A stretch of 7,761 nucleotides of DNA. Source: JBFHNV01 sp965365655 (lineage in GTDB: Bacteria; Pseudomonadota; Gammaproteobacteria; HK1). Location of the stretch: assembly GCA_965365655.1 (NCBI GenBank), contig CBDUCN010000256.1, positions 1-7,761 of the forward strand, read 5' to 3'. Every line of letters begins with the position of its first letter. Position 1 is the stretch's first letter. Under the pieces are notes generated by a model. The model did not search any database. It was not told the DNA's origin and saw nothing but the letters and a program-made list of their open reading frames with translations. Of this stretch, positions 1 to 5,714 are shown piece by piece. Position numbers and translations under genes: made by a program.

Positions 1-136
1 CGGCGAGAATCTGCAGGGTGACCGTCTTGCCGGTGCCGGTCGCGCCCGCGATGAGCCCGTGGCGGTTCGCGCGCGACAGCAGCAGGTGCTGCGGCTCGGC
101 ACCCGCGCCCACGAAGATCCCCGGTCGTTCGCTCAT
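1..136 (-). CDS. yjgR: HerA-like helicase / DUF853 (YjgR-family) P-loop ATPase, N-terminal fragment
   Basis: This is the first 45 codons of a gene that runs off the left edge of the window. The ATG (complement of 134-136) follows an AGGAG ribosome binding site about 10 nt upstream, which fixes the start. The translated piece carries ANRHGLIAGATGTGKTVTLQ (residues 23-42), including a Walker A P-loop GATGTGKT at residues 31-38. I recall this arrangement, a short N-terminal strand followed by the P-loop within the first 40 residues, from E. coli YjgR and other DUF853 proteins. These are predicted cytoplasmic ATPases related to the HerA/FtsK translocases, and their cellular role is poorly defined. 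It is divergent from the ClC gene across a gap of about 180 bp. The Walker B and C-terminal parts cannot be seen, so the family call rests on the N-terminus only. Confidence 0.85.
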   Translation of the reverse strand, partial: MSERPGIFVGAGAEPQHLLLSRANRHGLIAGATGTGKTVTLQILA

Positions 137-156
137 GAGGTCAGATCTCCTGGAGG

Positions 157-162
157 ATTGTG
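157..162 (-). promoter_or_regulatory. Possible -10 box for the DUF853 ATPase gene
   Basis: On the minus strand CACAAT (4 of 6 matches to TATAAT) lies about 20 nt upstream of the ATG. It would place the transcript start almost on top of the AGGAG ribosome binding site. No -35 box stands out. This is weak evidence from one short match. Confidence 0.2.
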
Positions 163-217
163 CGTCCCATGCAGCCGTCTGCGCGCGCCGCGCGGATGCG
201 CGTGCCGCGTGCACGTC

Positions 218-230
218 GTTCCCCGGGAAC
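218..230. promoter_or_regulatory. 13-nt palindrome, possible operator
   Basis: GTTCCC-C-GGGAAC is a perfect inverted repeat around one central base, in the region between the divergent ATPase and ClC genes. It directly abuts, and shares its last base with, the 14-bp hairpin at 230-261. Its size and position, about 55 nt upstream of the putative ClC -10 box, would suit a dimeric repressor or activator site. I do not recognise a regulator for it, and a chance palindrome in GC-rich DNA cannot be excluded. Confidence 0.3.
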
Positions 231-261
231 GCCGCGCGCCGGCTGTCGCCGGCGCGCGGCG
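230..261. repeat. 14-bp perfect inverted repeat (hairpin) with TGTC loop
   Basis: The left arm CGCCGCGCGCCGGC (230-243) and the right arm GCCGGCGCGCGGCG (248-261) are exactly complementary around a 4-nt TGTC loop. It lies between two divergent genes and is not followed by a T-run on either strand, so it is not a standard intrinsic terminator. The right arm ends next to the expected -35 position of the putative ClC promoter. It could act as an operator, a cruciform or an extragenic palindromic element. The low-complexity GC content makes some long palindromes expected, but a 14-bp perfect stem with a tight loop is notable. Confidence 0.55.
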
Positions 262-284
262 CCGAAGATACCGGAGTGGACCGC

Positions 285-290
285 TACAAT
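285..290 (+). promoter_or_regulatory. Putative -10 box of the ClC gene
   Basis: TACAAT matches the sigma-70 -10 consensus at 5 of 6 positions and stands out in a very GC-rich stretch. It is 29 nt before the GTG start and predicts a 5' leader of about 20-25 nt. No convincing -35 box is present: 17 bp upstream is CCGAAG, beside the end of the hairpin at 230-261. This may mean dependence on an activator, or simply the weak -35 boxes often seen in GC-rich genomes. Confidence 0.4.
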
Positions 291-319
291 CGACGCCCGC
301 ACCCACCCGAACGCCCTCC

Positions 320-2074
320 GTGTCCACCGCCCCCGATCTCCGCTACGCACGCGCCCGCCTCTCGGGCAACGTCACGCTGGTCGCGCTCGCGGTGCTGGTG
401 GGCGGCGCCAGCGGCTACGCGGCGCTGGGGCTGTTGTGGGCCATCGGGCAGGTCCAGGGAGTCGTCCTGGGCATCGACCACACCCACGTCTACAGCGCCG
501 CGGCGCGCCAGGAGACGCTCAGGGTGCTGCTCGCGCCGGTGGCGGGCGGGCTGCTCGTCGGGCTGTTCGTGCGCTGGCTGGTGCCGGGCGCACGCAACCA
601 CGGGCCGGCCGACGCGATGCAGGCGGTGCGCGAGGGCGACGGCAGGATGTCGCTGTGGGCCGGCGTCTCCTCGGCGCTGGCGAGCGCGCTCGCGATCGGC
701 TCCGGCGCGTCGCTGGGGCGCTACGGCCCGACCGTGCACCTCGGCGCATGCGTCGCCGCATGGGTTGGGGGGAAGCTCGCGCTGGCACGCGCAGAGCGCC
801 ACGTGCTGATCGGCTGCGGCGTGGCCGCCGGCATCTCGGCGTCCTTCAGCGCACCGCTGGCCGGCGTGCTGTTCGCGCACGAGGTGATGCTGGAGAGCTT
901 CGCGCGGCGCGGCTTCGTCGCGATCACCATCGCGTCGGTGGCCGGGCAGGCGGTCGCGCGCGCCCACGACGCGAAGTTCGCGCTGGTATCGCTCGGCGAG
1001 TACCACATCGGCCACAACCACGAGTACCTGCTGTTCGCGCTGGTGGGCGTGTGCGGCGGGCTGCTCGCGGTGGCGTTCATCCGCGGCATGGAGTGGTCCG
1101 GTCTCGCGGCCGACCGGGTGCGCGTGCCGGGCTGGTGCAAGCCGGCGCTGGCGGGACTCGCGGTGGGAGCGCTGGCGACGCGTTACCCGCAGGTGCTGGG
1201 GCTGGGCGACGAGGCGATCCACGACGCCATCGAGCAGCTGTTCACGCTGGAGCTGCTCGTGACCCTGCTGCTCGCGAAGCTCGCGGCCGCCTGCCTGTGC
1301 CGCGGCTTCGGCTTTCCCGGCGGCGTGTTCGGCCCCGCGCTGTTCCTGGGCGCGATGCTGGGCAGCGCGCTGGGGCAGGCACTGCGCCTGATCGACCCGG
1401 GCCTGATCTCCTCGGTGCCAATCTACGCGGTGGCCGGCATGGGCGCGGTGATCAGCTGCGTCATCGGCGCACCCATCACGACCATCCTGATCGTATTCGA
1501 GCTGACCGGCTCCTACGCGCTGACCACCGCGGTGATGATCGCGGTGGTGGTCGCGAGCATGACCGTGAGCCGGGTGTTCCCGTACTCCTGGTTCAACCTG
1601 CAGCTGCTGCGCCGCGGCGTGGACGTGGGCCTCGCGCGCGAGGTGCGGATCCTGCGTGCGCGTCGGGTATCGGAGCTCATCGACCCGGCGCCGCCGCAGG
1701 TCGCGCCGCAGTGCAGCGTCGCCGAGGCGCGCGAGCGCATGATCGAGCAGGACGTGCACGAGATGCTGGTGGTCGACCCGCAGGGCGTGCTGCTCGGCCA
1801 GGTCTCGCTCGCGGGGCTCGCGCGCGCGGAATCGCGCGGCGACGCAGCCCTCGCGGTGTCCGCGCTGGCTGCGATGCCGGGGCTGGTGCTGGCACGCGAC
1901 GACGACCTGGACGACGCGATGCAGCGCCTGCGTTACTTCATGGGCCTGAGCGTGCCCGTGGTGGAGGACACCGGGGGGATGCGGCTCGCCGGCGTCGTGT
2001 ACCCGAGCAGCCTGGTGGGCGCGTATGACGACGCGGTGAATCAGGCCCGGGCCGAGGAGCGCGGCAGCGCGTAG
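320..2074 (+). CDS. ClC-family chloride channel/transporter with C-terminal CBS pair
   Basis: The predicted product is a 584-residue inner-membrane protein of the voltage-gated chloride channel (ClC) family, with the usual multi-helix membrane core up to about residue 430 and two CBS domains (about 450-575) that probably sense nucleotides. GTG at 320 is chosen because homologous-looking sequence begins just after it, and upstream in-frame sequence reads as low-complexity, Arg-rich translation. No clear Shine-Dalgarno sequence is visible. Diagnostic motifs are GSGASLGRYGP (127-137), SAPLAGVLF (177-185) and GFPGGVFGP (331-339), where F337 matches pore residue F357 of E. coli ClcA. Compared with ClcA, the gating glutamate (E148) is Tyr135, the internal proton glutamate (E203) is Val189 after Glu188, the pore tyrosine (Y445) is Phe425, and the GSGIP segment reads HGPAD (94-98). 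These changes suggest a channel or uncoupled transporter rather than a Cl-/H+ antiporter. The family call is firm; the mechanism and ion specificity are inference. Confidence 0.93.
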   Translation: MSTAPDLRYARARLSGNVTLVALAVLVGGASGYAALGLLWAIGQVQGVVLGIDHTHVYSAAARQETLRVLLAPVAGGLLVGLFVRWLVPGARNHGPADAMQAVREGDGRMSLWAGVSSALASALAIGSGASLGRYGPTVHLGACVAAWVGGKLALARAERHVLIGCGVAAGISASFSAPLAGVLFAHEVMLESFARRGFVAITIASVAGQAVARAHDAKFALVSLGEYHIGHNHEYLLFALVGVCGGLLAVAFIRGMEWSGLAADRVRVPGWCKPALAGLAVGALATRYPQVLGLGDEAIHDAIEQLFTLELLVTLLLAKLAAACLCRGFGFPGGVFGPALFLGAMLGSALGQALRLIDPGLISSVPIYAVAGMGAVISCVIGAPITTILIVFELTGSYALTTAVMIAVVVASMTVSRVFPYSWFNLQLLRRGVDVGLAREVRILRARRVSELIDPAPPQVAPQCSVAEARERMIEQDVHEMLVVDPQGVLLGQVSLAGLARAESRGDAALAVSALAAMPGLVLARDDDLDDAMQRLRYFMGLSVPVVEDTGGMRLAGVVYPSSLVGAYDDAVNQARAEERGSA

Positions 2075-2094
2075 ACCGCGCCGCGGATCCGGAG

Positions 2095-2424
2095 TCAGTG
2101 CATGTAGCCGTCGCGCAGGCGGTAGCTGCTGCCCTGCAGGCTGGTGAAGATCTCCGGGATCTGGGGGTGGGTCACCGGCTCGCCGCTCTCGTCGAGCAGC
2201 AGGTTCTGCTCCGAGACGTACGCGATGTACGTGCTCTCCTCGTTCTCCGCGAACAGGTGGTAGTACGGCTGGTCCTTGCGCGGACGGCGGTCCTCGGGGA
2301 TCGAGAGCCACCACTCCTCGGTGTTCGCGAACTCCGGGTCGATGTCGAACACCACGCCCCGGAACGGGTAGAAGCGGTGGCGCACGACCTGCCCGAGCTT
2401 GAACTTGGCCTGGAATTCGCCCAT
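2095..2424 (-). CDS. hspQ: Heat shock protein HspQ (YccV-like, hemimethylated-DNA-binding domain)
   Basis: The 109-residue cytoplasmic protein matches the HspQ/YccV family along its length. The N-terminal AKFKLGQVVRHR resembles SKFGIGQQVRH of E. coli HspQ, and it is followed by GVVFDIDPEF, the aromatic block QPYYHLFAENE, and TYIAYVSEQNLL. The usual family size is about 105 residues. In E. coli, HspQ is a heat-shock protein that affects DnaA stability and acts as a specificity factor and substrate of the Lon protease; the same role here is inferred. The gene converges on the ClC gene with 20 bp between stop codons. The ATG at 2422-2424 has an AGGAG sequence upstream, but 16 nt away, which is long; an in-frame ATC at 2431-2433 would be better spaced. 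I see no sigma-32 promoter. Confidence 0.95.
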   Translation of the reverse strand: MGEFQAKFKLGQVVRHRFYPFRGVVFDIDPEFANTEEWWLSIPEDRRPRKDQPYYHLFAENEESTYIAYVSEQNLLLDESGEPVTHPQIPEIFTSLQGSSYRLRDGYMH

Positions 2425-2440
2425 GGCTGTGATTTTGGGT

Positions 2441-2463
2441 CTCCTGCGGGGAATTCAACCCCG
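2441..2463 (-). promoter_or_regulatory. hspQ leader: AGGAG site next to a small hairpin
   Basis: On the minus strand CGGGG-TTGAATT-CCCCG can form a 5-bp hairpin (2447-2463). It ends 1 nt before the AGGAG ribosome binding site (2441-2445). The hairpin could influence ribosome access, but it is short and the call is tentative. Confidence 0.25.
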
Positions 2464-2492
2464 GGCGTGCAATCCCGCCGTCATGCGCCGGC

Positions 2493-2498
2493 AGTCTA
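2493..2498 (-). promoter_or_regulatory. Putative -10 box of hspQ
   Basis: TAGACT on the minus strand (4 of 6 to TATAAT) lies about 70 nt upstream of the hspQ ATG, in otherwise GC-rich sequence. It would give a leader of about 60 nt. No matching -35 box and no sigma-32 pattern (CTTGAA ... CCCCAT) at proper spacing were found. Confidence 0.25.
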
Positions 2499-2633
2499 CC
2501 CCCGCCCCCGGCGCCGCAACCGTGAGCCACTGCGCGTTCCGCGGGCGGCGCGGTGCCCGGCGGCGCCGGGCCGGTTCCGCGCGGCAAGCCCCGAGCGGCG
2601 GCTTCGCGGCCGGTCGCGAGGCGCGCGGGCGAT

Positions 2634-2639
2634 TATGAT
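2634..2639 (+). promoter_or_regulatory. Putative -10 box of the TerB-like gene
   Basis: TATGAT (5 of 6 to TATAAT) lies 38 nt before the ATG at 2678 and is the most AT-rich spot in the 250-bp gap between hspQ and this gene. No good -35 box is visible. The rest of the gap (2499-2633) holds only GC-rich sequence, including a small 7-bp inverted repeat at 2555-2571. Confidence 0.4.
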
Positions 2640-2677
2640 CCCGCTCTCGCGCCGCCGCCCACCGCAGCCGGGGACCG

Positions 2678-3151
2678 ATGTCCGGAATCCTGCAAAGCCT
2701 GCTCGACGACTACCGCGCGTCGAGGGAGCGCCACCGCAGCCGCCCCTTCCTGAAGGCCGCGATGGCCGCGTGCGCGCTCGCCGCCAGCGCGCGCGGCGAG
2801 GTCACCTTCAGCCAGCGCATCCGGGTCGATCAGATCCTGGACACGCTGGAGCGGCTGAAGGTGTTCGACCCCCACGACGGCGTGGACCTGTTCAACCACT
2901 ACAGCAACGCGATCCTCGCGTCCTCCCGCGAAGGCCACGACGAGGCGATCGCGGCGCTGCAGCCCTTCGTGGACGACCCGGAGTCCGCCGGGCTGCTGGT
3001 ACGAATCTGCCTCGCGGTGGCCGAGGCGGGCGGCGAGAAGACGTTGAGCCAGGAGATCGAGGTGGTCATGCTGTGCAGCCTGCTGGGCGTCGACGCGGTG
3101 CCCGCCGGGCTCTACACCGACGGCGCCGCACGCGGCCCGCGGGCCCGCTGA
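2678..3151 (+). CDS. TerB-family (tellurite resistance TerB-like) protein
   Basis: The 157-residue, probably cytoplasmic protein is mostly helical. It has the TerB/DjlA-N type pattern: SRPFLKAAMAACALAASARGE (about 21-41), a region starting FSQRIRVDQIL, the segment FDPHDGVDLFNHY, and a second helical repeat ending in LSQEIEVVMLCSLLGVD. TerB-like domains are all-helical and bind divalent metal ions; stand-alone versions are common in proteobacteria and their function is unclear. The ATG is supported by a GGGGA stretch 3-8 nt upstream. No other ter genes (terZ, A, C, D or E) are nearby, so tellurite resistance should not be assumed. The last dozen residues are Gly/Ala/Arg-rich and probably disordered. 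The family call is good; the role is unknown. Confidence 0.8.
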   Translation: MSGILQSLLDDYRASRERHRSRPFLKAAMAACALAASARGEVTFSQRIRVDQILDTLERLKVFDPHDGVDLFNHYSNAILASSREGHDEAIAALQPFVDDPESAGLLVRICLAVAEAGGEKTLSQEIEVVMLCSLLGVDAVPAGLYTDGAARGPRAR

Positions 3152-3191
3152 GCGTGGCGCCGGCAGCCTTGCGGCGCGCCGGGGGCGGGCG

Positions 3192-3205
3192 TTGATCGCG
3201 ATCAA
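3192..3205. promoter_or_regulatory. Perfect FNR/ANR (Crp-Fnr family) binding site
   Basis: TTGATCGCGATCAA is a 14-bp perfect palindrome that matches the FNR/ANR consensus TTGAT-N4-ATCAA at every defined base. Its centre lies about 64 nt upstream of the universal stress protein ATG. If it works as a class II activator site (centred at -41.5), transcription would start near 3240. A poor -10 match, CAACAT, falls at the expected place (3228-3233). FNR/ANR control of universal stress proteins under low oxygen is known from Pseudomonas. The site is seen directly; activation of this gene is inferred. Confidence 0.8.
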
Positions 3206-3262
3206 GGCGCCGGCGCACGGCACCCGCCAACATTTGAAACAACCGAGCCGAGGACACCATCC

Positions 3263-4096
3263 ATGTCGATCAAGGACATCGTCGTTCACGTGACCGGCGC
3301 CGACGACGCCGACGGCCGCATCGCGACCGCGGTCGCGCTGGCCAAGGCCCACGAATCCCACGTGACGGGGCTCTACACGCTGTACGTGCCGCCCCTGCCC
3401 ACCTACGTGGAGAGCCAGATCGGCGGCGACCTGATCAGGCACCAGCGCCAGATGTACACCGACGCGGCGCGCGAGGCCGAGAGCGCATTCATGAAGCGCA
3501 TGGAGGCCGAGGGCGTCACCGCCGAGTGGCGCTGCCTGGAGGGCGATCCGGAGCACACCATCGCGGTGAACGCGCGCTACTGTGACCTGCTGGTGATGGG
3601 GCGCCGCGACGCCGCGACCGACGACAGCTCGCTGCGCCTGGTGCAGGCGGTCGTGCTGGAATCCGGCAAGCCCGTGCTGATGATGCCGGACGAGGCGCCG
3701 CAGCGCCCCGTGGGCCAGCACGTGATGGCCGCGTGGAGCGGAACCCGGGAGTCGGCGCGGGCCATCGACGCCGCGCTGCCGCTGCTCGCGTGCGCCGAGC
3801 GGGTGGACGTGATCGCGGTCGACCCGCGCAAGGGCGGGCAGGACGCCCACGGCCCGGTACCGGCGGCGGACCTGTGCCGCCACCTCGCGCGGCACGCGGT
3901 GCGCGCCGACGCGCAGAGCGTGAGCAGCGAGGGGCGCGGAGCCGGCGAGACGCTGCTCGCGCGCGCGATGGCGGACGGCGCCGACCTGCTGGTGATGGGC
4001 GCCTACGGCCACGCGCGCTGGCGGGAGATGGTGCTCGGCGGCGCGACCGAGTACGTGCTCCACCACGCGAAGATCCCGGTGCTGATGGCGCACTGA
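3263..4096 (+). CDS. Universal stress protein with two tandem UspA domains
   Basis: The 277-residue cytoplasmic protein holds two UspA folds. The first spans about residues 1-143, from IKDIVVHVTGADDADGRI to CDLLVMGRRD and GKPVLMMP. The second spans about 150-277, from HVMAAWSGTRESARAIDAALPLL to ADLLVMGAYGHARWREMVLGGATEYVL. The second domain keeps the G-x2-G-x9-G nucleotide-loop glycines (G246, G249, G259), but the following residue is Gly260 rather than Ser/Thr. The first domain lacks the glycine loop, so only the second is likely to bind nucleotide, if either does. GAGGA at 3250-3254, 8 nt before the ATG, is a good ribosome binding site. The perfect FNR/ANR box upstream suggests induction by low oxygen. 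Family members help survival under energy or oxygen stress; the precise function here is not known. Confidence 0.93.
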   Translation: MSIKDIVVHVTGADDADGRIATAVALAKAHESHVTGLYTLYVPPLPTYVESQIGGDLIRHQRQMYTDAAREAESAFMKRMEAEGVTAEWRCLEGDPEHTIAVNARYCDLLVMGRRDAATDDSSLRLVQAVVLESGKPVLMMPDEAPQRPVGQHVMAAWSGTRESARAIDAALPLLACAERVDVIAVDPRKGGQDAHGPVPAADLCRHLARHAVRADAQSVSSEGRGAGETLLARAMADGADLLVMGAYGHARWREMVLGGATEYVLHHAKIPVLMAH

Positions 4097-4118
4097 ACGG
4101 GCGCGCCGGGCCGCGCCT

Positions 4119-4148
4119 GCACCCGCGTCACCGTCGCGGCGCGGGTGC
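4119..4148 (+). terminator. Stem-loop after the universal stress protein gene, possible terminator
   Basis: GCACCCGCG (4119-4127) pairs perfectly with CGCGGGTGC (4140-4148) around a 12-nt loop, 22 nt after the stop codon. There is no T-run behind it, so it is at best an atypical terminator or a 3'-end stabilising hairpin. The rest of the gap to the next gene (4149-4320) shows nothing recognisable. Confidence 0.3.
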
Positions 4149-4329
4149 CAGGGCCGGGGAAGGCGCCGTCGGTCCGGCGGGGGCATTCGGCGGGGCGCGA
4201 GCGTCCGAGGTCCCTCACGGAACGCCCGGCGCGGGCAGGAACACGCAGTGCGCCGCGCTCGGAAACGATCACGACGCCGCGAGGCGCGTGCGCGCGGCGC
4301 ACGCAACAGCAGTATCGGAGCGCGGCTGC

Positions 4330-4338
4330 TGATAGCAT
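4330..4338 (+). promoter_or_regulatory. Putative extended -10 promoter of the small exported protein gene
   Basis: TGA-TAGCAT is an extended -10 element (TGn followed by a 4 of 6 match to TATAAT) that ends 28 nt before the ATG at 4367. It predicts a leader of about 20 nt without a clear Shine-Dalgarno sequence. There is no evident -35 box, which extended -10 promoters can do without. Confidence 0.35.
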
Positions 4339-4366
4339 GGCGCGCGTTGCCTGACGTCGCCACGCC

Positions 4367-4750
4367 ATGCACCGCGTCCTCGCCCCCGTCATCCTCTGCA
4401 CGGCCACCGTCCTCGCGGCCTCGACCGCCGGCGCCACGGAGGAGCCGTGGGTCTACCGCGTCGGCGAGACGCGCGCGGCGCAGCAGGCCAACTACTGCCT
4501 GCACCGCGAGCAGGCCCTCGAGATCGCGGACATCTTCCGCCGCTACGGCGCGCCCACCGGCTACAGCGCGCTCAGCAACGCGCCGGGCTGCTCCCTGTCC
4601 ATGCACGACACGACGCCCGTCGCGCTCATCGAGGAGGTGCGGGTGGAGCTGGACGGCGGCGGGCACTACACGGTGCGCTTCATCCACGTCGAGGTGGACG
4701 GCGACACCTCGGCGGTGCTCGTGACCACCCGCGAGCTGCACCCGGAGTAG
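4367..4750 (+). CDS. Small exported protein of unknown function
   Basis: I do not recognise a named family. The 127-residue product begins with a short basic N-terminus, a hydrophobic stretch (about residues 4-20) and an A-G-A motif before TEEPW. This predicts a Sec signal peptide cleaved after about residue 23 and a mature periplasmic protein of about 104 residues. The Cys at position 11 is inside the hydrophobic core and does not form a lipobox. The mature part has two cysteines, Cys44 (NYCLHREQA) and Cys75 (APGCSLSMH), that could form a disulfide. It ends in a strand-rich region with VRVELDGGGHYTVRFIHVEV (91-110). The consistent protein-like composition in this frame, against Arg-rich translations in the others, supports a real gene. 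An extended -10 box lies just upstream; no ribosome binding site is obvious. There are 217 bp before otsB, so co-transcription is uncertain. Confidence 0.75.
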   Translation: MHRVLAPVILCTATVLAASTAGATEEPWVYRVGETRAAQQANYCLHREQALEIADIFRRYGAPTGYSALSNAPGCSLSMHDTTPVALIEEVRVELDGGGHYTVRFIHVEVDGDTSAVLVTTRELHPE

Positions 4751-4923
4751 CCCGCGATGGTGCGACCACCCCGCCGTCCCGCGATGCCGAGCGGGCGATG
4801 CCGCTGCCGCGGACCGCGCGCCAGGCGCCGGCACGCCCCGGACCACCTTCCCGACCCGGCATCGACGCCGCGACACGCGGCGGCGGGGCGCGGGCTGACG
4901 GACACGCCCGGCACGACCACCCG

Positions 4924-4943
4924 CGGCCGTCCGGCAACGGCCG
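4924..4943. repeat. 7-bp inverted repeat upstream of otsB
   Basis: CGGCCGT and ACGGCCG flank a 6-nt loop, 25 nt before the otsB start. It has no T-run. It could affect otsB expression or be chance; the remaining 4751-4923 sequence shows no clear promoter or gene. Confidence 0.25.
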
Positions 4944-4967
4944 GCGTCCCGGACTGAGCGCGCGCCG

Positions 4968-5714
4968 GTGCAGCCCCCCCTGCCCTGCGCGCACGCCCCC
5001 TGGGCGCTGTACCTGGACTTCGACGGCACCCTCGCGGAGCTCGCGGAGCATCCCGACGAGGTGCAGGTGGACCCGGCGCTGATCGCGCTGCTCGCCCGCC
5101 TGGGCGAGCGCCTCGGGGGCGCCCTCGCGGTGATCAGCGGGCGCTCCATCGACAACCTGGACCGCATGCTGCACCCGTCACGTCCGGCGGCCGCCGGCCA
5201 GCACGGGCTCGAGCACCGCGACGGCGTCGGCCGGCACGTGCGGGCCGCCGGCACCGCGGAGCTGGCCGCGGCCCGCACGCGCCTGCACGACTTCGTGCAG
5301 GCGCGCCCCGGGCTGCTGCTGGAGGACAAGGGCGGGGCGCTGGCGCTGCACTACCGCAGCGCGCCGGAGCTGAAGGACGACTGCCGCGCGCAGATGCAGG
5401 CCGCGCTGGGCGGCCTGCCGCGCCACCACGTGCTGGAGGGCAAGATGGTGCTGGAGCTCAAGCCGCGCGATGCGAACAAGGGCGAGGCCATCCGCCGCTT
5501 CAGCACCCGGGCGCCGTTCCGCGGACGGGTGCCCGTGTTCGCCGGCGACGATCGCACCGACGAGGACGGCTTCGACTGGGTGAACGCGAACGGCGGCATC
5601 AGCGTCAAGGTCGGGCCCGGCGAGACGCGGGCGAGCTGCCGCGTCGCGGACGTGAGCGCGCTGCACGGCTGGCTCACGCACGTCGCGCGCACGCTCCCGG
5701 AAGCGCGCGGGTGA
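4968..5714 (+). CDS. otsB: Trehalose-6-phosphate phosphatase
   Basis: The 248-residue cytoplasmic enzyme of the HAD superfamily removes phosphate from trehalose 6-phosphate, the last step of the OtsAB trehalose pathway. HAD motif I is LYLDFDGTLAE, with nucleophile D17 and acid/base D19. Motif II is VISGRS with S57. The conserved EDKGGALALHYR segment lies at 119-130, the motif III lysine is K172 in DANKGEAIR, and the metal-binding motif is FAGDDRTDED (191-200). The length is close to the family norm of about 250-270. The start is a GTG at 4968, the first start codon in this frame; the ribosome binding site is weak. The stop codon overlaps the GH15 start as GTGA, so the two genes are translationally coupled. 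The pathway makes trehalose as an osmolyte and stress protectant. otsA is not in the window. Confidence 0.95.
   Translation: MQPPLPCAHAPWALYLDFDGTLAELAEHPDEVQVDPALIALLARLGERLGGALAVISGRSIDNLDRMLHPSRPAAAGQHGLEHRDGVGRHVRAAGTAELAAARTRLHDFVQARPGLLLEDKGGALALHYRSAPELKDDCRAQMQAALGGLPRHHVLEGKMVLELKPRDANKGEAIRRFSTRAPFRGRVPVFAGDDRTDEDGFDWVNANGGISVKVGPGETRASCRVADVSALHGWLTHVARTLPEARG

Noticed and set aside
2075..2094. Bidirectional terminator between the ClC gene and hspQ
   Set aside because: The 20-bp gap has only short overlapping palindromes (CCGCGG, CGGATCCG) and no stem-plus-T-run on either strand.
2425..2530. Sigma-32 heat-shock promoter for hspQ (TTGAA followed by CCCC)
   Set aside because: TTGAATTCCCC has only one base between the two parts, far from the roughly 13-bp spacing required.
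284..2587. Long open frames opposite the ClC gene (767 codons on the minus strand) and similar long antisense frames over 2633-5329 and 5351-7579
   Set aside because: Their translations are rich in Arg, His, Ala and Pro, match no family I know, and run antisense across well-supported genes. Long spurious frames are expected at this GC content.
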